A program made the translations under genes and the position numbers. From contig NZ_BANF01000075.1 in NCBI RefSeq assembly GCF_000964425.1, forward strand, positions 1 to 64,000: a stretch of DNA of 64,000 nucleotides. Reading direction: 5' to 3'. How positions within the stretch are numbered: position 1 is the stretch's first letter; the number at the start of each line of letters is the position of its first letter. The stretch comes from Komagataeibacter intermedius TF2 (GTDB lineage Bacteria; Pseudomonadota; Alphaproteobacteria; Acetobacterales; Acetobacteraceae). A model generated the notes under the pieces. That model was not told the origin of the DNA and made no database searches. It was given only the letters and a program-made list of their open reading frames with translations. Positions 42,825 to 51,411 of the stretch are shown here, in pieces.

Positions 42825-43547
42825 ATGCCGCATGAAACGCAACGGCAGGCAGCCCCGGTGACTGATGCGCAGCCGGACGGGGATACGTTCCGCGTGCCGC
42901 TGCGGCATGCGCCCGAGGTGCTGCTGGCTCAGGCGCGGGCCGCGCGCATGCCAGCCTTCGCGCCATCCCGCAGGGTGTCCGATCTGGTTGACATCACGCA
43001 GGTCGATCCGGCCGTCGCGCTGGATATCCGTTATGCCACGGCGCGGAATTTTCTGGGGTTTCCTGTCTATTCCGCTGCGCGCGCCTTCCTGCAGCATCCG
43101 GCGGCCCTTGCCCTGTCCCATGCGCGCAGGCTTGCGGCGCGGCATGGTTATGGGCTGCTGGTTTATGACGCCTATCGCCCCTGGCATGTCAGTTACCTGT
43201 TCCGGCAGGCGGTGCCGGACACTTTGTATGAATTCGTTGGTGATCCCGCTACCGGTTCCCGCCATAATCGCGGATGCGCCGTGGACCTGACCCTGTGGGA
43301 TCTGGCCACCCGGCAGGTCGTGTCCATGCCGTCGGGTTTTGATGAAATGACGCCGCGTGCCCATGTCACCTATGCAGGCGGTGATGTTGGGGCACGTGCC
43401 CGGCGTGACCTGCTGGCCCATATCATGACGGCAAGCGGCTTCGTGCCGCTGGCCGAGGAATGGTGGCATTTCGACTATGTGGACTGGCAGGATTATCCGG
43501 TCATGGACCTGTCTTTTGGTGTGGTCGGGAACGGCCTCATACGCTGA
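42825..43547 (+). CDS. ddpX: D-alanyl-D-alanine dipeptidase (VanX/DdpX family, M15D)
   Basis: Zinc dipeptidase that cleaves D-Ala-D-Ala. 240 residues. Seen: VDPAVALDIRYATARNFLGFPVY, the catalytic DAYRPW, the zinc motif SRHNRGCAVDLTL (His and Asp) and EEWWHFDY (Glu base and zinc His). No signal peptide, so a cytoplasmic location is predicted, as in E. coli DdpX, which recycles D-Ala from the wall. No vanA/vanH ligase or dipeptide transporter is adjacent, so recycling rather than resistance is likely. ATG at 42825. Confidence 0.93.
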   Translation: MPHETQRQAAPVTDAQPDGDTFRVPLRHAPEVLLAQARAARMPAFAPSRRVSDLVDITQVDPAVALDIRYATARNFLGFPVYSAARAFLQHPAALALSHARRLAARHGYGLLVYDAYRPWHVSYLFRQAVPDTLYEFVGDPATGSRHNRGCAVDLTLWDLATRQVVSMPSGFDEMTPRAHVTYAGGDVGARARRDLLAHIMTASGFVPLAEEWWHFDYVDWQDYPVMDLSFGVVGNGLIR

Positions 43548-43559
43548 CCGGACCCGGCA

Positions 43560-43871
43560 TCAGTCGTTATGGATGGTGCGGTCGATCGAGCGTCCGGCCT
43601 TTTCCGCCGGTCCCTTTGGCGGGTCGAAGGTATCCTGCATCTTGTCGCCGAAATGATCTATTTTCTCGCCCGTGGTTTCGTGGTGGCGCTTGCACGCGCT
43701 CAGCCCCGTGCCCGCCAGTACCAGCGCCAGACCAAGCGCGGTCAGCGAGCGCACGCGGCGGCGGGGCGGGAGTGTGGGGCGATCATGATGCAGGGACAGG
43801 CGGAACTGGATACGGGTCAATGCGGTGGCTGTGCCCGGTGATGTTGTGGGCGAAGACGTATGCGTATCCAT
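43560..43871 (-). CDS. small membrane/lipoprotein-like protein
   Basis: 103 residues. A long basic N-terminus (RRRVRS) precedes one hydrophobic segment (LTALGLALVLAGTGLSAC) whose end resembles a lipobox (GLSAC). The tail HFGDKMQDTFDPPKGPAEKAGRSIDRTIHND is charged, with a repeated D/E-K pattern. The ~45 residues before the hydrophobic segment are atypical for a lipoprotein; a GTG near the Arg-rich stretch (VRSLTALG) would give a normal signal. Convergent with the dipeptidase gene. Confidence 0.6.
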   Translation of the reverse strand: MDTHTSSPTTSPGTATALTRIQFRLSLHHDRPTLPPRRRVRSLTALGLALVLAGTGLSACKRHHETTGEKIDHFGDKMQDTFDPPKGPAEKAGRSIDRTIHND

Positions 43872-43953
43872 GTGCGGGTTCCTGCCGTGGTATGATGAAT
43901 CCTCAACTATGAAAACGCCACCCGGGTTCCGGTTGCACATAAATGTGAGCCGC

Positions 43954-44280
43954 CTAGCTGAACATGGCCCGGCAGTCCGGGCACAGGCGCAGGAAACGGC
44001 CATCCGCGACAAAGGCGGTATCGCAGTTCAGGCAGGTACGGCGTACCTGGTCCGGCCGGTCCATGGGCAGGGCGTTGCGGAGGCGGTGGCGGCGCAGATG
44101 GGCCTCCAGTGTCTTGATGTTCAGGCCCAGCCTGCGCGCGGTTTCACGATTGGAGCAGCCCTGCCTGCGTAACTGCGCAATGGCCGGGGCAATGGCCGCC
44201 CAATCCAGTCGTGGCGGGCGTGGGGGCCGGGGTGTGGGGGATGTCTGTGCGCTCTGTGCGGGTTTGTGTGCATATTCCAT
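43954..44280 (-). CDS. small HTH plus zinc-ribbon protein (possible DNA-binding regulator)
   Basis: 108 residues. After a Pro-rich N-terminus, IAQLRRQGCSNRETARRLGL, then NIKTLEAHLRRHRLR, is a helix-turn-helix like those of sigma-region-4 or Trp-repressor-like domains. The C-terminus has CLNCDTAFVADGRFLRLCPDC, a C-x2-C...C-x2-C zinc ribbon. The combination suggests a DNA-binding protein, unlike any family I can name. Divergent from the 86-residue gene at 44397; they share a 116-bp intergenic region that could be its target. Confidence 0.65.
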   Translation of the reverse strand: MEYAHKPAQSAQTSPTPRPPRPPRLDWAAIAPAIAQLRRQGCSNRETARRLGLNIKTLEAHLRRHRLRNALPMDRPDQVRRTCLNCDTAFVADGRFLRLCPDCRAMFS

Positions 44281-44396
44281 ACGGCATTTGTGTTAAAAAA
44301 ACACACAGGCAGCAAGAAAATAATGCGCCTCGGAAAAATATAACCATGCCCGCCAGATGTTTGTGTATTTTTTTCATACACATGCAAGGACACATC

Positions 44397-44657
44397 ATGC
44401 ACGATCCCCGTCTGCCCGCAGGCTGTACCCAGGCTGACATCGACGCCCGATTCGAACCGGAGGAACCCACATGGGTTGCATCCTATGTCACGCAGCTCCA
44501 GCATCGCCTTGACCGTCTGGAGATGATTCGGATGGAACTGGCGGCCGATTGCTTTGATGGCGCGTATGACGGGGCGGATATTCTGGGCTATCTGGACGAT
44601 GAAATGGAAACGGTCCGCATGGAAATCGGGCGCCCCCAGCTCATGGGCAGGGACTGA
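44397..44657 (+). CDS. acidic small protein of unknown function
   Basis: 86 residues, starting MHDPRLPAGCTQADIDARFE, with AAGGA 7 nt upstream. A central helix YVTQLQHRLDRLEMIRMELAA is followed by an acidic helix DILGYLDDEMETVRMEIG. Cytoplasmic, with no membrane segment. The pairing with a divergent HTH/zinc-ribbon gene suggests a regulated partner, but this is positional only. No family recognised. The frame upstream is open but includes an unlikely Cys-rich segment. Confidence 0.65.
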   Translation: MHDPRLPAGCTQADIDARFEPEEPTWVASYVTQLQHRLDRLEMIRMELAADCFDGAYDGADILGYLDDEMETVRMEIGRPQLMGRD

Positions 44658-44753
44658 TCCCATCCGGTCGGGCAGGGTCTGAATATTTCCATTTGAAAAT
44701 GAAATCGGGAACCGGCAGAAGCGAAGGGAAACCCCTTTTTGCATGGATATGGA

Positions 44754-45293
44754 ATGACCGAACCGACCTGCCTGCCCGATCTGGATCATGAATATTTCCT
44801 GCGGCAGTCCTTTGCCGTAGCGGAGCGCGCGCGTCAGGATGGCGACCATCCCTTCGGCTGCGTGCTGGTGGATGCACAGGGCAATGTGGTGATGGAACAG
44901 GGGAACGGATACACGGCGGAAGGCGGCGACATGACCGCCCATGCAGAACGCCTGCTGGCCACGCGGGCATCAAAAACCTATGCGCCGGACATGCTGGCGT
45001 CATGCACCATGTACACTTCCGCCGAACCGTGTGCGATGTGTGCGGGTGCGGTGTACTGGAGTGGGATCGGCCGCGTGGTCTATGGACAGAGCGAGGCCAG
45101 CCTGAAGGAGATAACGGGCAACCATCCCGAAAACCCGACCCTGGACCTGCCCTGTCGCACGGTGTTCGCAGCGGGGCAGCGACCGGTGGCCGTTATCGGT
45201 CCCCTGCTGGAAGATGAAGCTGCTGAACTGCAGCGTACGTTCTGGCGGGAAAAGAACGGGTCAGTCGTTGAGGGACCGGGTTCAAAGGAATAA
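44754..45293 (+). CDS. nucleoside/guanine deaminase (CDA fold)
   Basis: 179 residues. Zinc-dependent deaminase with HAE (Zn His, catalytic Glu) in MTAHAERLL and PCAMC (Zn cysteines) in SAEPCAMCAGAVYW; HPFGCVLVD near the start completes the pocket. The tail DLPCRTVFAAGQRPVAVIGPLLEDEA, EELQRTFW resembles guanine-deaminase-type members rather than tRNA-specific TadA, though this is not decisive. ATG 44754 follows GATATGGA; an in-frame TTG five codons upstream is the alternative. The stop codon is inside repeat copy G. Confidence 0.9.
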   Translation: MTEPTCLPDLDHEYFLRQSFAVAERARQDGDHPFGCVLVDAQGNVVMEQGNGYTAEGGDMTAHAERLLATRASKTYAPDMLASCTMYTSAEPCAMCAGAVYWSGIGRVVYGQSEASLKEITGNHPENPTLDLPCRTVFAAGQRPVAVIGPLLEDEAAELQRTFWREKNGSVVEGPGSKE

Positions 45294-45369
45294 AAGTTTC
45301 TGGGTGCCGCCCTTTTTCAAAAAGACGGCATCGTTCCAAAGCTCTTGAAAACAGCTTCATCATGAACTG
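45291..45369 (+). repeat. three-way-junction intergenic repeat, copy G
   Basis: The repeat begins with TAA, which is the stop codon of the deaminase gene. First hairpin TGCCGCCCTTTTT/AAAAAGACGGCA has two mismatches; second hairpin GCTCTTGAAAACAGC; degraded right end. Between convergent genes. Confidence 0.8.
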
Positions 45370-45393
45370 CTTATGATTTTCAGGCCTATGCTA

Positions 45394-45903
45394 TCAGAAC
45401 CCGTTGGTCGTGGTCTGTCCGTTGGCCATGGAATAGGAACAGGCCCGGTCCCCGTCGGTCACGACCAGCCATATGATATTGCGCAGCCCGGTATAGAACT
45501 GTCCCGCATCCTTCAGCGAGGTATAGCCGTGATGGCGGAACCATGAAGCGATGATGGTTGTGGGCTGGGCGCCAAAAGATTTCTTGATCGTTTCCAGCAG
45601 CTTGTCACATTGCCCACGCGTGAAACTGTCATGGTCCTGATACCAGATGCCGACCAGTATGCTGTTGCGCCGGGGGTCGAAATCGGCCACTGGCATCATG
45701 TCGCTGTCATAGCTGTCGGGCAGGCTGTCGATTTCATGTTGCATGGCGCGCTCGGCCCGGATCAGGCCAAGGTCCATCATGGTCAGCTTGTCGGCAAATA
45801 ATGTGCTGATCACCTGTGATGGAGATGTCTGGGCGGCCGCGGTGCCGCAATATCCGGACATAAGGGCAAGAAACAGAAACAGGTAACGCACGATATCCCC
45901 CAT
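45394..45903 (-). CDS. secreted protein of unknown function (169 residues)
   Basis: Signal peptide YLFLFLALMSGYCGTAAA (cleavage near TAAA-Q). Mature part: LRAERAMQHEIDSLPDSYD-like helices, ILVGIWYQDHDSF, FTRGQCDKLLETIKKSFG, AQPTTIIASWFRHHGY, and NIIWLVVTDGDRACSYS. Two cysteines (GQCDK, RACSYS) may pair. ATG at 45903 lacks a ribosome site; a GTG at 45891 has GGGGGAT close upstream, and an ATG at 45969 is also in frame. Not recognised. Confidence 0.65.
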   Translation of the reverse strand: MGDIVRYLFLFLALMSGYCGTAAAQTSPSQVISTLFADKLTMMDLGLIRAERAMQHEIDSLPDSYDSDMMPVADFDPRRNSILVGIWYQDHDSFTRGQCDKLLETIKKSFGAQPTTIIASWFRHHGYTSLKDAGQFYTGLRNIIWLVVTDGDRACSYSMANGQTTTNGF

Positions 45904-46095
45904 GACAGGAACTGGTTCGGGCCCATCCTTGTCACGGATGGGTCCGCTACGGACGGTCCTGTATTTCATGTCATGACATGGATTAAATAAAAATAACCTT
46001 TTAGGCCATCATACGTATCTTGAAAGTTATGCAAATAGGTCTTATCTGCCATGATAATAATAACTGACATGGCGGTGAACGGGAGTGCATGCGAT

Positions 46096-46317
46096 ATGAC
46101 ACGGATGAAACTTGCCCTGCGTGGCTGGGTACAGGTGGTCTGGGGTCAGGTCGTGCGTGAAATCGGATATGCCATCAGCCATGATCGCCTGCAGCGTCGT
46201 GGCATCCTGATCGAAAAGCTGGGCCATGGCCTGCTGTACCGTGCCCACCGCATGGGGGCGACGCCTGGTCCCGACATGGGCAGGGTTGATCCCTATTCCC
46301 CGCCGCCGCGCGCCTGA
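46096..46317 (+). CDS. CsbD-like small protein
   Basis: 73 residues. WVQVVWGQVVREIGYAISHDRLQRRG, then ILIEKLGHGLLYRAHRMG, follows the CsbD pattern (W-x-x-x-K-G-x-x-K-E-x-x-G-x-I-x-D-D-x-L...G-x-x-x-x-x-x-G). CsbD proteins are small general-stress proteins of unknown action. The usual lysines are largely replaced by hydrophobic residues, and the Pro-rich tail is unusual. GGGAG lies 10 nt before ATG 46096; earlier ATGs at 46051 and 46069 remain open. Moderately supported. Confidence 0.55.
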   Translation: MTRMKLALRGWVQVVWGQVVREIGYAISHDRLQRRGILIEKLGHGLLYRAHRMGATPGPDMGRVDPYSPPPRA

Positions 46318-46383
46318 GGGCAGTGCGATGCCTGCCATGACCGCGCGGGTAGCCGACAGGGCGACATATCAGAAAAAATTCAT

Positions 46384-46402
46384 ACGACTCTTAACGAGTC
46401 GT
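46384..46402. other. inverted repeat ACGACTC-TTAAC-GAGTCGT
   Basis: Perfect 7-bp arms and a 5-bp AT-rich centre in the gap behind the CsbD-like gene. It is next to a cluster of DnaA-box-like sequences. Could be a terminator-like stem or a protein-binding site. Confidence 0.4.
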
Positions 46403-46413
46403 GGAAAACACCC

Positions 46414-46488
46414 ACCTTATCCCCGGTTCCCAACGGTTCTATCCACAGGGTTGCCCGGATATTCGTCCCCTGAATCTGTGGATAAGGT
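46414..46488. other. cluster of DnaA-box-like sites inside an inverted repeat
   Basis: TTATCCCCG (46417-46425), CTATCCACA (46439-46447) and a perfect TGTGGATAA (46477-46485, reverse box) lie within 70 bp. The ends, ACCTTATCC and GGATAAGGT, form a 9-bp inverted repeat. No dnaA or other origin-associated gene is adjacent. Confidence 0.4.
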
Positions 46489-46506
46489 AAGGGCGGCACC
46501 AGAAAG

Positions 46507-46586
46507 AAGTGTTTGGTGAAGCTTTTCTCAAAAAGCTTCAGGGAACGCCGCCTTTTTGAAAAAAGGCGACACCCAAAAAACTTTTA
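46507..46586 (-). repeat. three-way-junction intergenic repeat, copy H (full, inverted)
   Basis: Left AAGTGTTTGGTGAAGC, hairpin GAAGCTTTT-CTC-AAAAAGCTTC, hairpin GCCGCCTTTTT...AAAAGGCGAC, right CACCCAAAAAACTTTTAT. Between the CsbD-like gene and the convergent HlyD-like gene. Confidence 0.88.
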
Positions 46587-46604
46587 TTCTTTTTGAACAG
46601 TTTT

Positions 46605-47555
46605 TTAACGATGTCCCGCAAGGTGCTGCATGTCATCGCCTACATGTCGCAATGCATCACGCACTGACATATGGCGGCGGTTGCCAGCTTCCGATACTAC
46701 GGTCACCGTTGCCGTCATGCCTGCGGCCAGTACAAGGTCGGGCGGAATGCTGTCGATTTTGACACGCACCGGGATGCGCTGCGCCAGCCGGACCCATGTA
46801 TAGACCGGGTCCACTGCCGGCAGGCCCTGTATGGAGGTCGCGGCGTTGTTGCTGGCGATACCGCGCGTGATGCTTTCCACATGGCCGAACAGGGGTTCAT
46901 GGAAGCCCATAAGGTCCAGCCGCACCGGCTCACCCACCTTGATGGAATGGATTTTCGTTTCCTCGAAATACCCGTCCACCCAGTATGAATCCGCATCGAT
47001 GATCTGGATGTTCACCTGTCCTGCATTGGCGTAATCGCCCGCGCGCATGGTCAGGTTCGTGACGTACCCGTTGATCGAACTGCGGACTTCGGTGCGTTCC
47101 AGGTTGATGCGTGCCTGCTTCAGGTCCGCAAGGGCGGCTGCGTACTGGGCTTCGGCCTGCTGGGCCACGGCCTCGAACTGCTGCTTTTCCTCGCCCGATA
47201 CGGCAACGCCCGAAATCTTCTGGCGGCGTTCGTACTGCGATGTCTTGAACTCCAGATCCGCGCGGCGTTCATTGACGGCGGCATCGGCGATATCCAGCTT
47301 CACCCGAAAATCGAACGGGTCGATGACATACAGCACGTCGCCCTTGTGCACGAACTGGTTGTCATGCACGCGCACTTCATTGATCTGGCCGGAAATGCGC
47401 GGTGCGATATTGGCAACCTGTGCACGGACCTGGCCGTTCCGTGTCCAGGGGGAGGCCGTGTAGTAATCCCACAGCACGATGGCCACGATGGCCGCGACCA
47501 GCAGGATGACAGCGGTAATCGCCACACGCACAAGGCGGTTTGCATATGCGAACAC
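46605..47555 (-). CDS. aaeA: HlyD-type efflux adaptor (AaeA-like)
   Basis: Periplasmic membrane-fusion protein linking the FUSC pump to an outer-membrane channel. 316 residues: N-terminal membrane anchor (about 10-29), barrel-sandwich halves VRAQVANIAPRISGQINEV and NGYVTNLTMRAGDYANAG around a coiled coil (about 85-150, AAVNERRADLEFKTSQYERR region), then DADSYWVDGYFEETKI and a PVRVKIDS beta domain. Last gene of a three-gene operon (FUSC, DUF1656, this), separated by 12 nt from DUF1656. The gene symbol follows E. coli AaeA, which exports hydroxybenzoic acids; the substrate here is inferred. Confidence 0.92.
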   Translation of the reverse strand: MFAYANRLVRVAITAVILLVAAIVAIVLWDYYTASPWTRNGQVRAQVANIAPRISGQINEVRVHDNQFVHKGDVLYVIDPFDFRVKLDIADAAVNERRADLEFKTSQYERRQKISGVAVSGEEKQQFEAVAQQAEAQYAAALADLKQARINLERTEVRSSINGYVTNLTMRAGDYANAGQVNIQIIDADSYWVDGYFEETKIHSIKVGEPVRLDLMGFHEPLFGHVESITRGIASNNAATSIQGLPAVDPVYTWVRLAQRIPVRVKIDSIPPDLVLAAGMTATVTVVSEAGNRRHMSVRDALRHVGDDMQHLAGHR

Positions 47556-47567
47556 GTCAGGATTCTT

Positions 47568-47762
47568 TCACAGGATCAGGGTATACAGGCCAACAAGGCA
47601 GATCAGCAGGCCGAACTGCGCCAGCGGCGGGTTCCAGACAAACCGCCACAGGTTGAGCCATGACAGCATGATGCGCAGCACCAGCAGCGTGCACAGCGCC
47701 AGCCCGAGGTTCATGACAAAGGCCGAGATCAGCACGCCTTCCAGATCGACAACCTGTCGCAT
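47568..47762 (-). CDS. aaeX: DUF1656 small membrane protein (AaeX-like)
   Basis: 64 residues with two membrane helices: AFVMNLGLALCTLLVLRIML and FGLLICLVGLYTLIL, separated by SWLNLWRFVWNPPLAQ, a typical DUF1656 linker with the W-x-P motif. Its ATG overlaps the FUSC stop (TGATG), so translation is coupled. DUF1656 proteins nearly always accompany FUSC pumps and HlyD adaptors; their exact role is not known. Confidence 0.92.
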   Translation of the reverse strand: MRQVVDLEGVLISAFVMNLGLALCTLLVLRIMLSWLNLWRFVWNPPLAQFGLLICLVGLYTLIL

Positions 47763-49825
47763 CAGCCGGCCTTTTCCACTTTGATGATGCCGTAATGCCG
47801 CAACCGGGGCGCTGCCGTCTGCCATGCCCGCAGGACGGCGTCCAGTCCGGCCAGCAGGTTGATGGCCGCGACCTGCGTCTTGGGTGGCAGTTGGGCCTGC
47901 GGGGCGGGGATTGCCGCGATGGCGTCGCGCATGCGCTGTTCCACGTCCCATGGTGCATGCAGCGACAGTTCGCGTTGCGCCAGTTCGGCTGCGGGGCGCA
48001 GCAGAGCGATCGCCTGTGCCTGATGGGCATAGGTCCGTGCCCGCGCCAGTGCGCCGTCCAGTTCGGCAAATGTCATGAAACTTTCCATCTGTCGTGCGCT
48101 GCTGGAATTGCCAGGCAGGCGGTCGGTCCAGAACTGCATCTGGGCCAGACGGTCATATGTACGGGTCAGGCGGGTCGGGCCATCAGTTTCGCCATGTCCG
48201 GTCATCTGGCGTTCCAGCGCGCGGACGACGGTGGATGCCATCCAGAACCGTTGCCGCCGGGGTGATGGCGGAAACAGCAGCACAAGGACGATGAACGCCA
48301 GCAGGGCCGCCAGCAGGTAAAAGATGTTGCGGTTGAGGAATTCCGTGGGGTTATAGCTCTGGTGGTTATCCAGACCCAGTATGGCGAAGAAGAATACGCC
48401 ATAATTGAACCCGATGGCCGCCGTTGACGGGCGCATAAGCAGAAGACAGGCCAGGAAGGTCTGCGGCAGCAGCGTCAGCGCCAGAAAGGGCATGTCCGCC
48501 CCGTGCAGCAGCACGAAGAAGTTCAGCAATGCGGCCGCCAGCACGCTGCATGGCAGGCCGATGATCGCCCCCATGCCGAAACGCGCCGTATCCACATTGG
48601 TCGCGGCAAGGGTCAGGGTCAGCGCGGTCTGGGCCAGTGCGACGGTCGCCCCCGGCAGGCCGGTGATCACGCAGACCCCGGCCGCGAACGAAAAGCCGAC
48701 CAGAACCCGCAGCGCCCCGATCAGGGCCAGCAGGTAATTGGGCTGGACCGCGATATTGACGGTCCTGCTGTGGCTGGCGCTGCCGGTGCCTTCGGTCAGT
48801 ACTTCCTGTCCGGCATGCATGCGGGTGCGCGCGGTCAGCATGCGGGCGGCGCGTTCAATGGCAAAGGCTTCGTCCGCATTGGGCACGTGTTCGGGCAGGG
48901 TCGTGCGCACGGCATCCAGTATATGCGTGGTGAAACCGGCCTGATCGGTGCGCAGGTCGGTCTGCCGCGCGACGCGGGCAATGGATTCTTCCACCACCGG
49001 GTCGATATTGCCATGACCGGTATGACGGCCCAGCCCGCGCGCGCAGTCCAGAATGGTCAGCATGGACACCATGGCCAGGCGCGCCCCGTTGGCGCGTGCG
49101 CCGCCCCGTTCCAGTTCCGTGCGGGCATAGGAAAGTGGCGTAGTCAGCGCCAGTATGCGCGCGCCCAGCCGGATGTCAGTCTGTGCGCCACGGTCGTACA
49201 TGTGCTGCAGGGCGGCGCGTGCGGTCTCGCTAAGCGGACGGATCAGCTGCTTCAGTCCATTGGCCAGCCCCCGCCATGCCTCGGGCGAGCCGGACAGGAT
49301 ATTGACCACCGCCACCGCAAAGACCCCGAGCGTAATGGCCGAAGCGCGGGATACCGCGATGTTGAAAACGTTCTGTGGCGTATCAATGCAGTTTACGGCC
49401 ACAAGGGCGACCGTATAGCCCGACAGCAGGGCGGCATAGGACCGGAAATCGCGCTCCAGCGACCCCACGAAGGCGCAGGCCGCAAGCCACAGTGCGACAC
49501 CCCCCAGAAAGGGGCCGCGCTGCTGGTTCCATACCGCCACCAGCACAATGGACACGCCCATGCCCACCATGGTGCCCAGCAGCCGGTAAAATGCCTTGGA
49601 CAGCGCCTGCCCGCGCAGGGGCTGCGCCAGGATCATGACCGTAACGCCCACCAGCAGGGGATTGTCCAGTTGCAGCCAGAAGGCCGTGGTCAGTCCGAGT
49701 ACCAGCGAGCACCATGTACGCAGGCTGAACCCCACCCAGCCCGCAGGCAGGCGGTCAGTCCAGGGCTGGAAGATGCGAATGATGCCGTGAATACGCCGCG
49801 CGCTTGTTGCCTGTAGGTCTGGCAT
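47762..49825 (-). CDS. aaeB: FUSC-family efflux pump (AaeB-like)
   Basis: 687 residues. Two membrane blocks (about 30-180 and 370-520), each with the FUSC helix pattern; RTWCSLVLGLTTAFWLQLDNPLLVG opens the first and PRRQRFWMASTVVRALE closes the second. Between them is a helical soluble domain with a Arg/Ala-rich segment, and a final soluble domain of ~150 residues. First gene of the aaeB-aaeX-aaeA operon, divergent from nothing close by. E. coli AaeAB exports p-hydroxybenzoate; related pumps handle fusaric acid. No LysR regulator (AaeR) is next to it. Confidence 0.92.
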   Translation of the reverse strand: MPDLQATSARRIHGIIRIFQPWTDRLPAGWVGFSLRTWCSLVLGLTTAFWLQLDNPLLVGVTVMILAQPLRGQALSKAFYRLLGTMVGMGVSIVLVAVWNQQRGPFLGGVALWLAACAFVGSLERDFRSYAALLSGYTVALVAVNCIDTPQNVFNIAVSRASAITLGVFAVAVVNILSGSPEAWRGLANGLKQLIRPLSETARAALQHMYDRGAQTDIRLGARILALTTPLSYARTELERGGARANGARLAMVSMLTILDCARGLGRHTGHGNIDPVVEESIARVARQTDLRTDQAGFTTHILDAVRTTLPEHVPNADEAFAIERAARMLTARTRMHAGQEVLTEGTGSASHSRTVNIAVQPNYLLALIGALRVLVGFSFAAGVCVITGLPGATVALAQTALTLTLAATNVDTARFGMGAIIGLPCSVLAAALLNFFVLLHGADMPFLALTLLPQTFLACLLLMRPSTAAIGFNYGVFFFAILGLDNHQSYNPTEFLNRNIFYLLAALLAFIVLVLLFPPSPRRQRFWMASTVVRALERQMTGHGETDGPTRLTRTYDRLAQMQFWTDRLPGNSSSARQMESFMTFAELDGALARARTYAHQAQAIALLRPAAELAQRELSLHAPWDVEQRMRDAIAAIPAPQAQLPPKTQVAAINLLAGLDAVLRAWQTAAPRLRHYGIIKVEKAG

Positions 49826-49926
49826 GGCCTCCCTGACCGTTCAGTGGCCTCATGGCGCTTGATACAATGGAAATAGCCGGGAATTCATAACAAAGGATGT
49901 ACAGGCACAAGGTGCATGGCTGGTAT

Positions 49927-51324
49927 TCACATAGGAGATATCACCCGGTGCCGGACCACTTCGCCCACAATGATCAGCGCGGGGCTGCCCACGTCGGCCT
50001 CGGCCGCCTGCCGCGCAAGCTCCCCCAGCGTGCCGGTCAGCACGCGCTGGTCCGCGCGCGTGCCGCGTTCGACAATGGCGGCAGGCCAGTCAGCGGGCAC
50101 GCCGTGGTCCATAAGCTGTGTACACAGGGCGGGCAGGGCGGATACCCCCATATAGATCACCACCGTCTGTCCCGGTCGCGCCATGCTGTCCCAGGGCAGG
50201 TGCAGCGTGCCATCAGCGCGGGCATGGCCGGTTACAAACATGCAGGCCTGCGCGCAGTCACGGTGGGTCAGGGGGATGCCGGCATAGGCGGCGCAGCCAT
50301 TGGCCGCCGTGATGCCCGGCACGACCTGAAACGGAATGGCGGAGTCCAGCAGGGCTTCGATTTCCTCGCCCCCGCGTCCAAAGACGAACGGGTCGCCCCC
50401 CTTCAGCCGCAGCACGCGCTGTCCCGCCCGTGCGCGGCGGACCAGTTCGGCGTTTATTTCTTCCTGCGGCATGGTGTGTCTGTTGCGGCGTTTGCCCACG
50501 AATACCAGTTCCGCATCGCGTCGCACCCGGTCCAGCAGGGCAGGGGAGAGAAGCTGGTCATACAGCACGCAGTCGGCATTCTGCATGAGGTGCAGCGCGC
50601 GCAGCGTCAGCAGGTCCGGATCACCCGGCCCCGCGCCGACCAGCCACACTTCGCCCCGCGTGCTGGTGGAGGCAATGATGTCGTCCAGTATGGCGCGCGC
50701 ACGTTCGTTTTCGCCCCGCCGGGCTGCCTGCGCGCCCGCCCCGTCAAGGAAGGTTTCCCACACCTGCCTGCGTCGCGAAATGTCAGGACACGCAGCCCCC
50801 ACATGCTCGCGCTGCTGCTGCATGAATACGGCAAGCTCCCCCGTGCCATCGGGTATGGTGCTTTCCACCTGTTCGCGCAGGCGGCGCGCCAGAACGGGGG
50901 CGGCCCCCCCGGTGGAAATGGCGATGCGGACCAGCCCGCGATGGATCTGGGCCGGGGTAATGAAGGTGGATGGCTGCGGGTCATCGACCGCGCAGACGGG
51001 AATGTTCATCTCCTGCGCCAGGGCCGCGACAGCGCGGTTGACAGTACGGTCATCGGTCGCGGCATAGACCAGGCGGCAACCGGGCATGGCGGCGCGCAGG
51101 GTGGCGGCATCGGCCGTGCTGGCCACATGGGTGATCGTGCCGTCTTCCTCCCATCGCTGCATTTCCGGATCAAGGCGCGCGGCAATGACCTCGACCTTCG
51201 CGCGGTGGGCCAGCAGCAGGCGGACCTTGTTGGCCGCGATCATGCCGCCGCCAATCACCAGCACCCGGACATTGTCCAGCCGCAGCGCGATGGGAAACCA
51301 TGCGGGTTCGGAAATATGGGTCAT
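49927..51324 (-). CDS. cysG: siroheme synthase (trifunctional CysG)
   Basis: Makes siroheme from uroporphyrinogen III for sulfite reduction: SAM methyltransferase, precorrin-2 dehydrogenase and ferrochelatase in one chain. 465 residues, matching CysG. N-terminal NAD-binding LVIGGGMIAANKVRLLL (22-38), ATDDRTVN, dimerisation region, then the methylase VWLVGAGPGDPDLLTLRALH (about 224), RLKGGDPFVFGRGGEEI, PGITAANGCAAYAGIPLTHR. All landmarks are present. Uroporphyrinogen III is also the branch point to cobalamin, which fits bluB and the riboswitch. Followed on the same strand by nothing within 100 nt; ATG at 51324. Confidence 0.96.
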   Translation of the reverse strand: MTHISEPAWFPIALRLDNVRVLVIGGGMIAANKVRLLLAHRAKVEVIAARLDPEMQRWEEDGTITHVASTADAATLRAAMPGCRLVYAATDDRTVNRAVAALAQEMNIPVCAVDDPQPSTFITPAQIHRGLVRIAISTGGAAPVLARRLREQVESTIPDGTGELAVFMQQQREHVGAACPDISRRRQVWETFLDGAGAQAARRGENERARAILDDIIASTSTRGEVWLVGAGPGDPDLLTLRALHLMQNADCVLYDQLLSPALLDRVRRDAELVFVGKRRNRHTMPQEEINAELVRRARAGQRVLRLKGGDPFVFGRGGEEIEALLDSAIPFQVVPGITAANGCAAYAGIPLTHRDCAQACMFVTGHARADGTLHLPWDSMARPGQTVVIYMGVSALPALCTQLMDHGVPADWPAAIVERGTRADQRVLTGTLGELARQAAEADVGSPALIIVGEVVRHRVISPM

Positions 51325-51411
51325 GCAGTCAAACAGCCGGTCGTGCCGGCATCCTGTGGCTGGGGAAGGGCGGGTCTGGATGGAAACGTGTGTAGCGGTG
51401 GTGTGGTGGCG

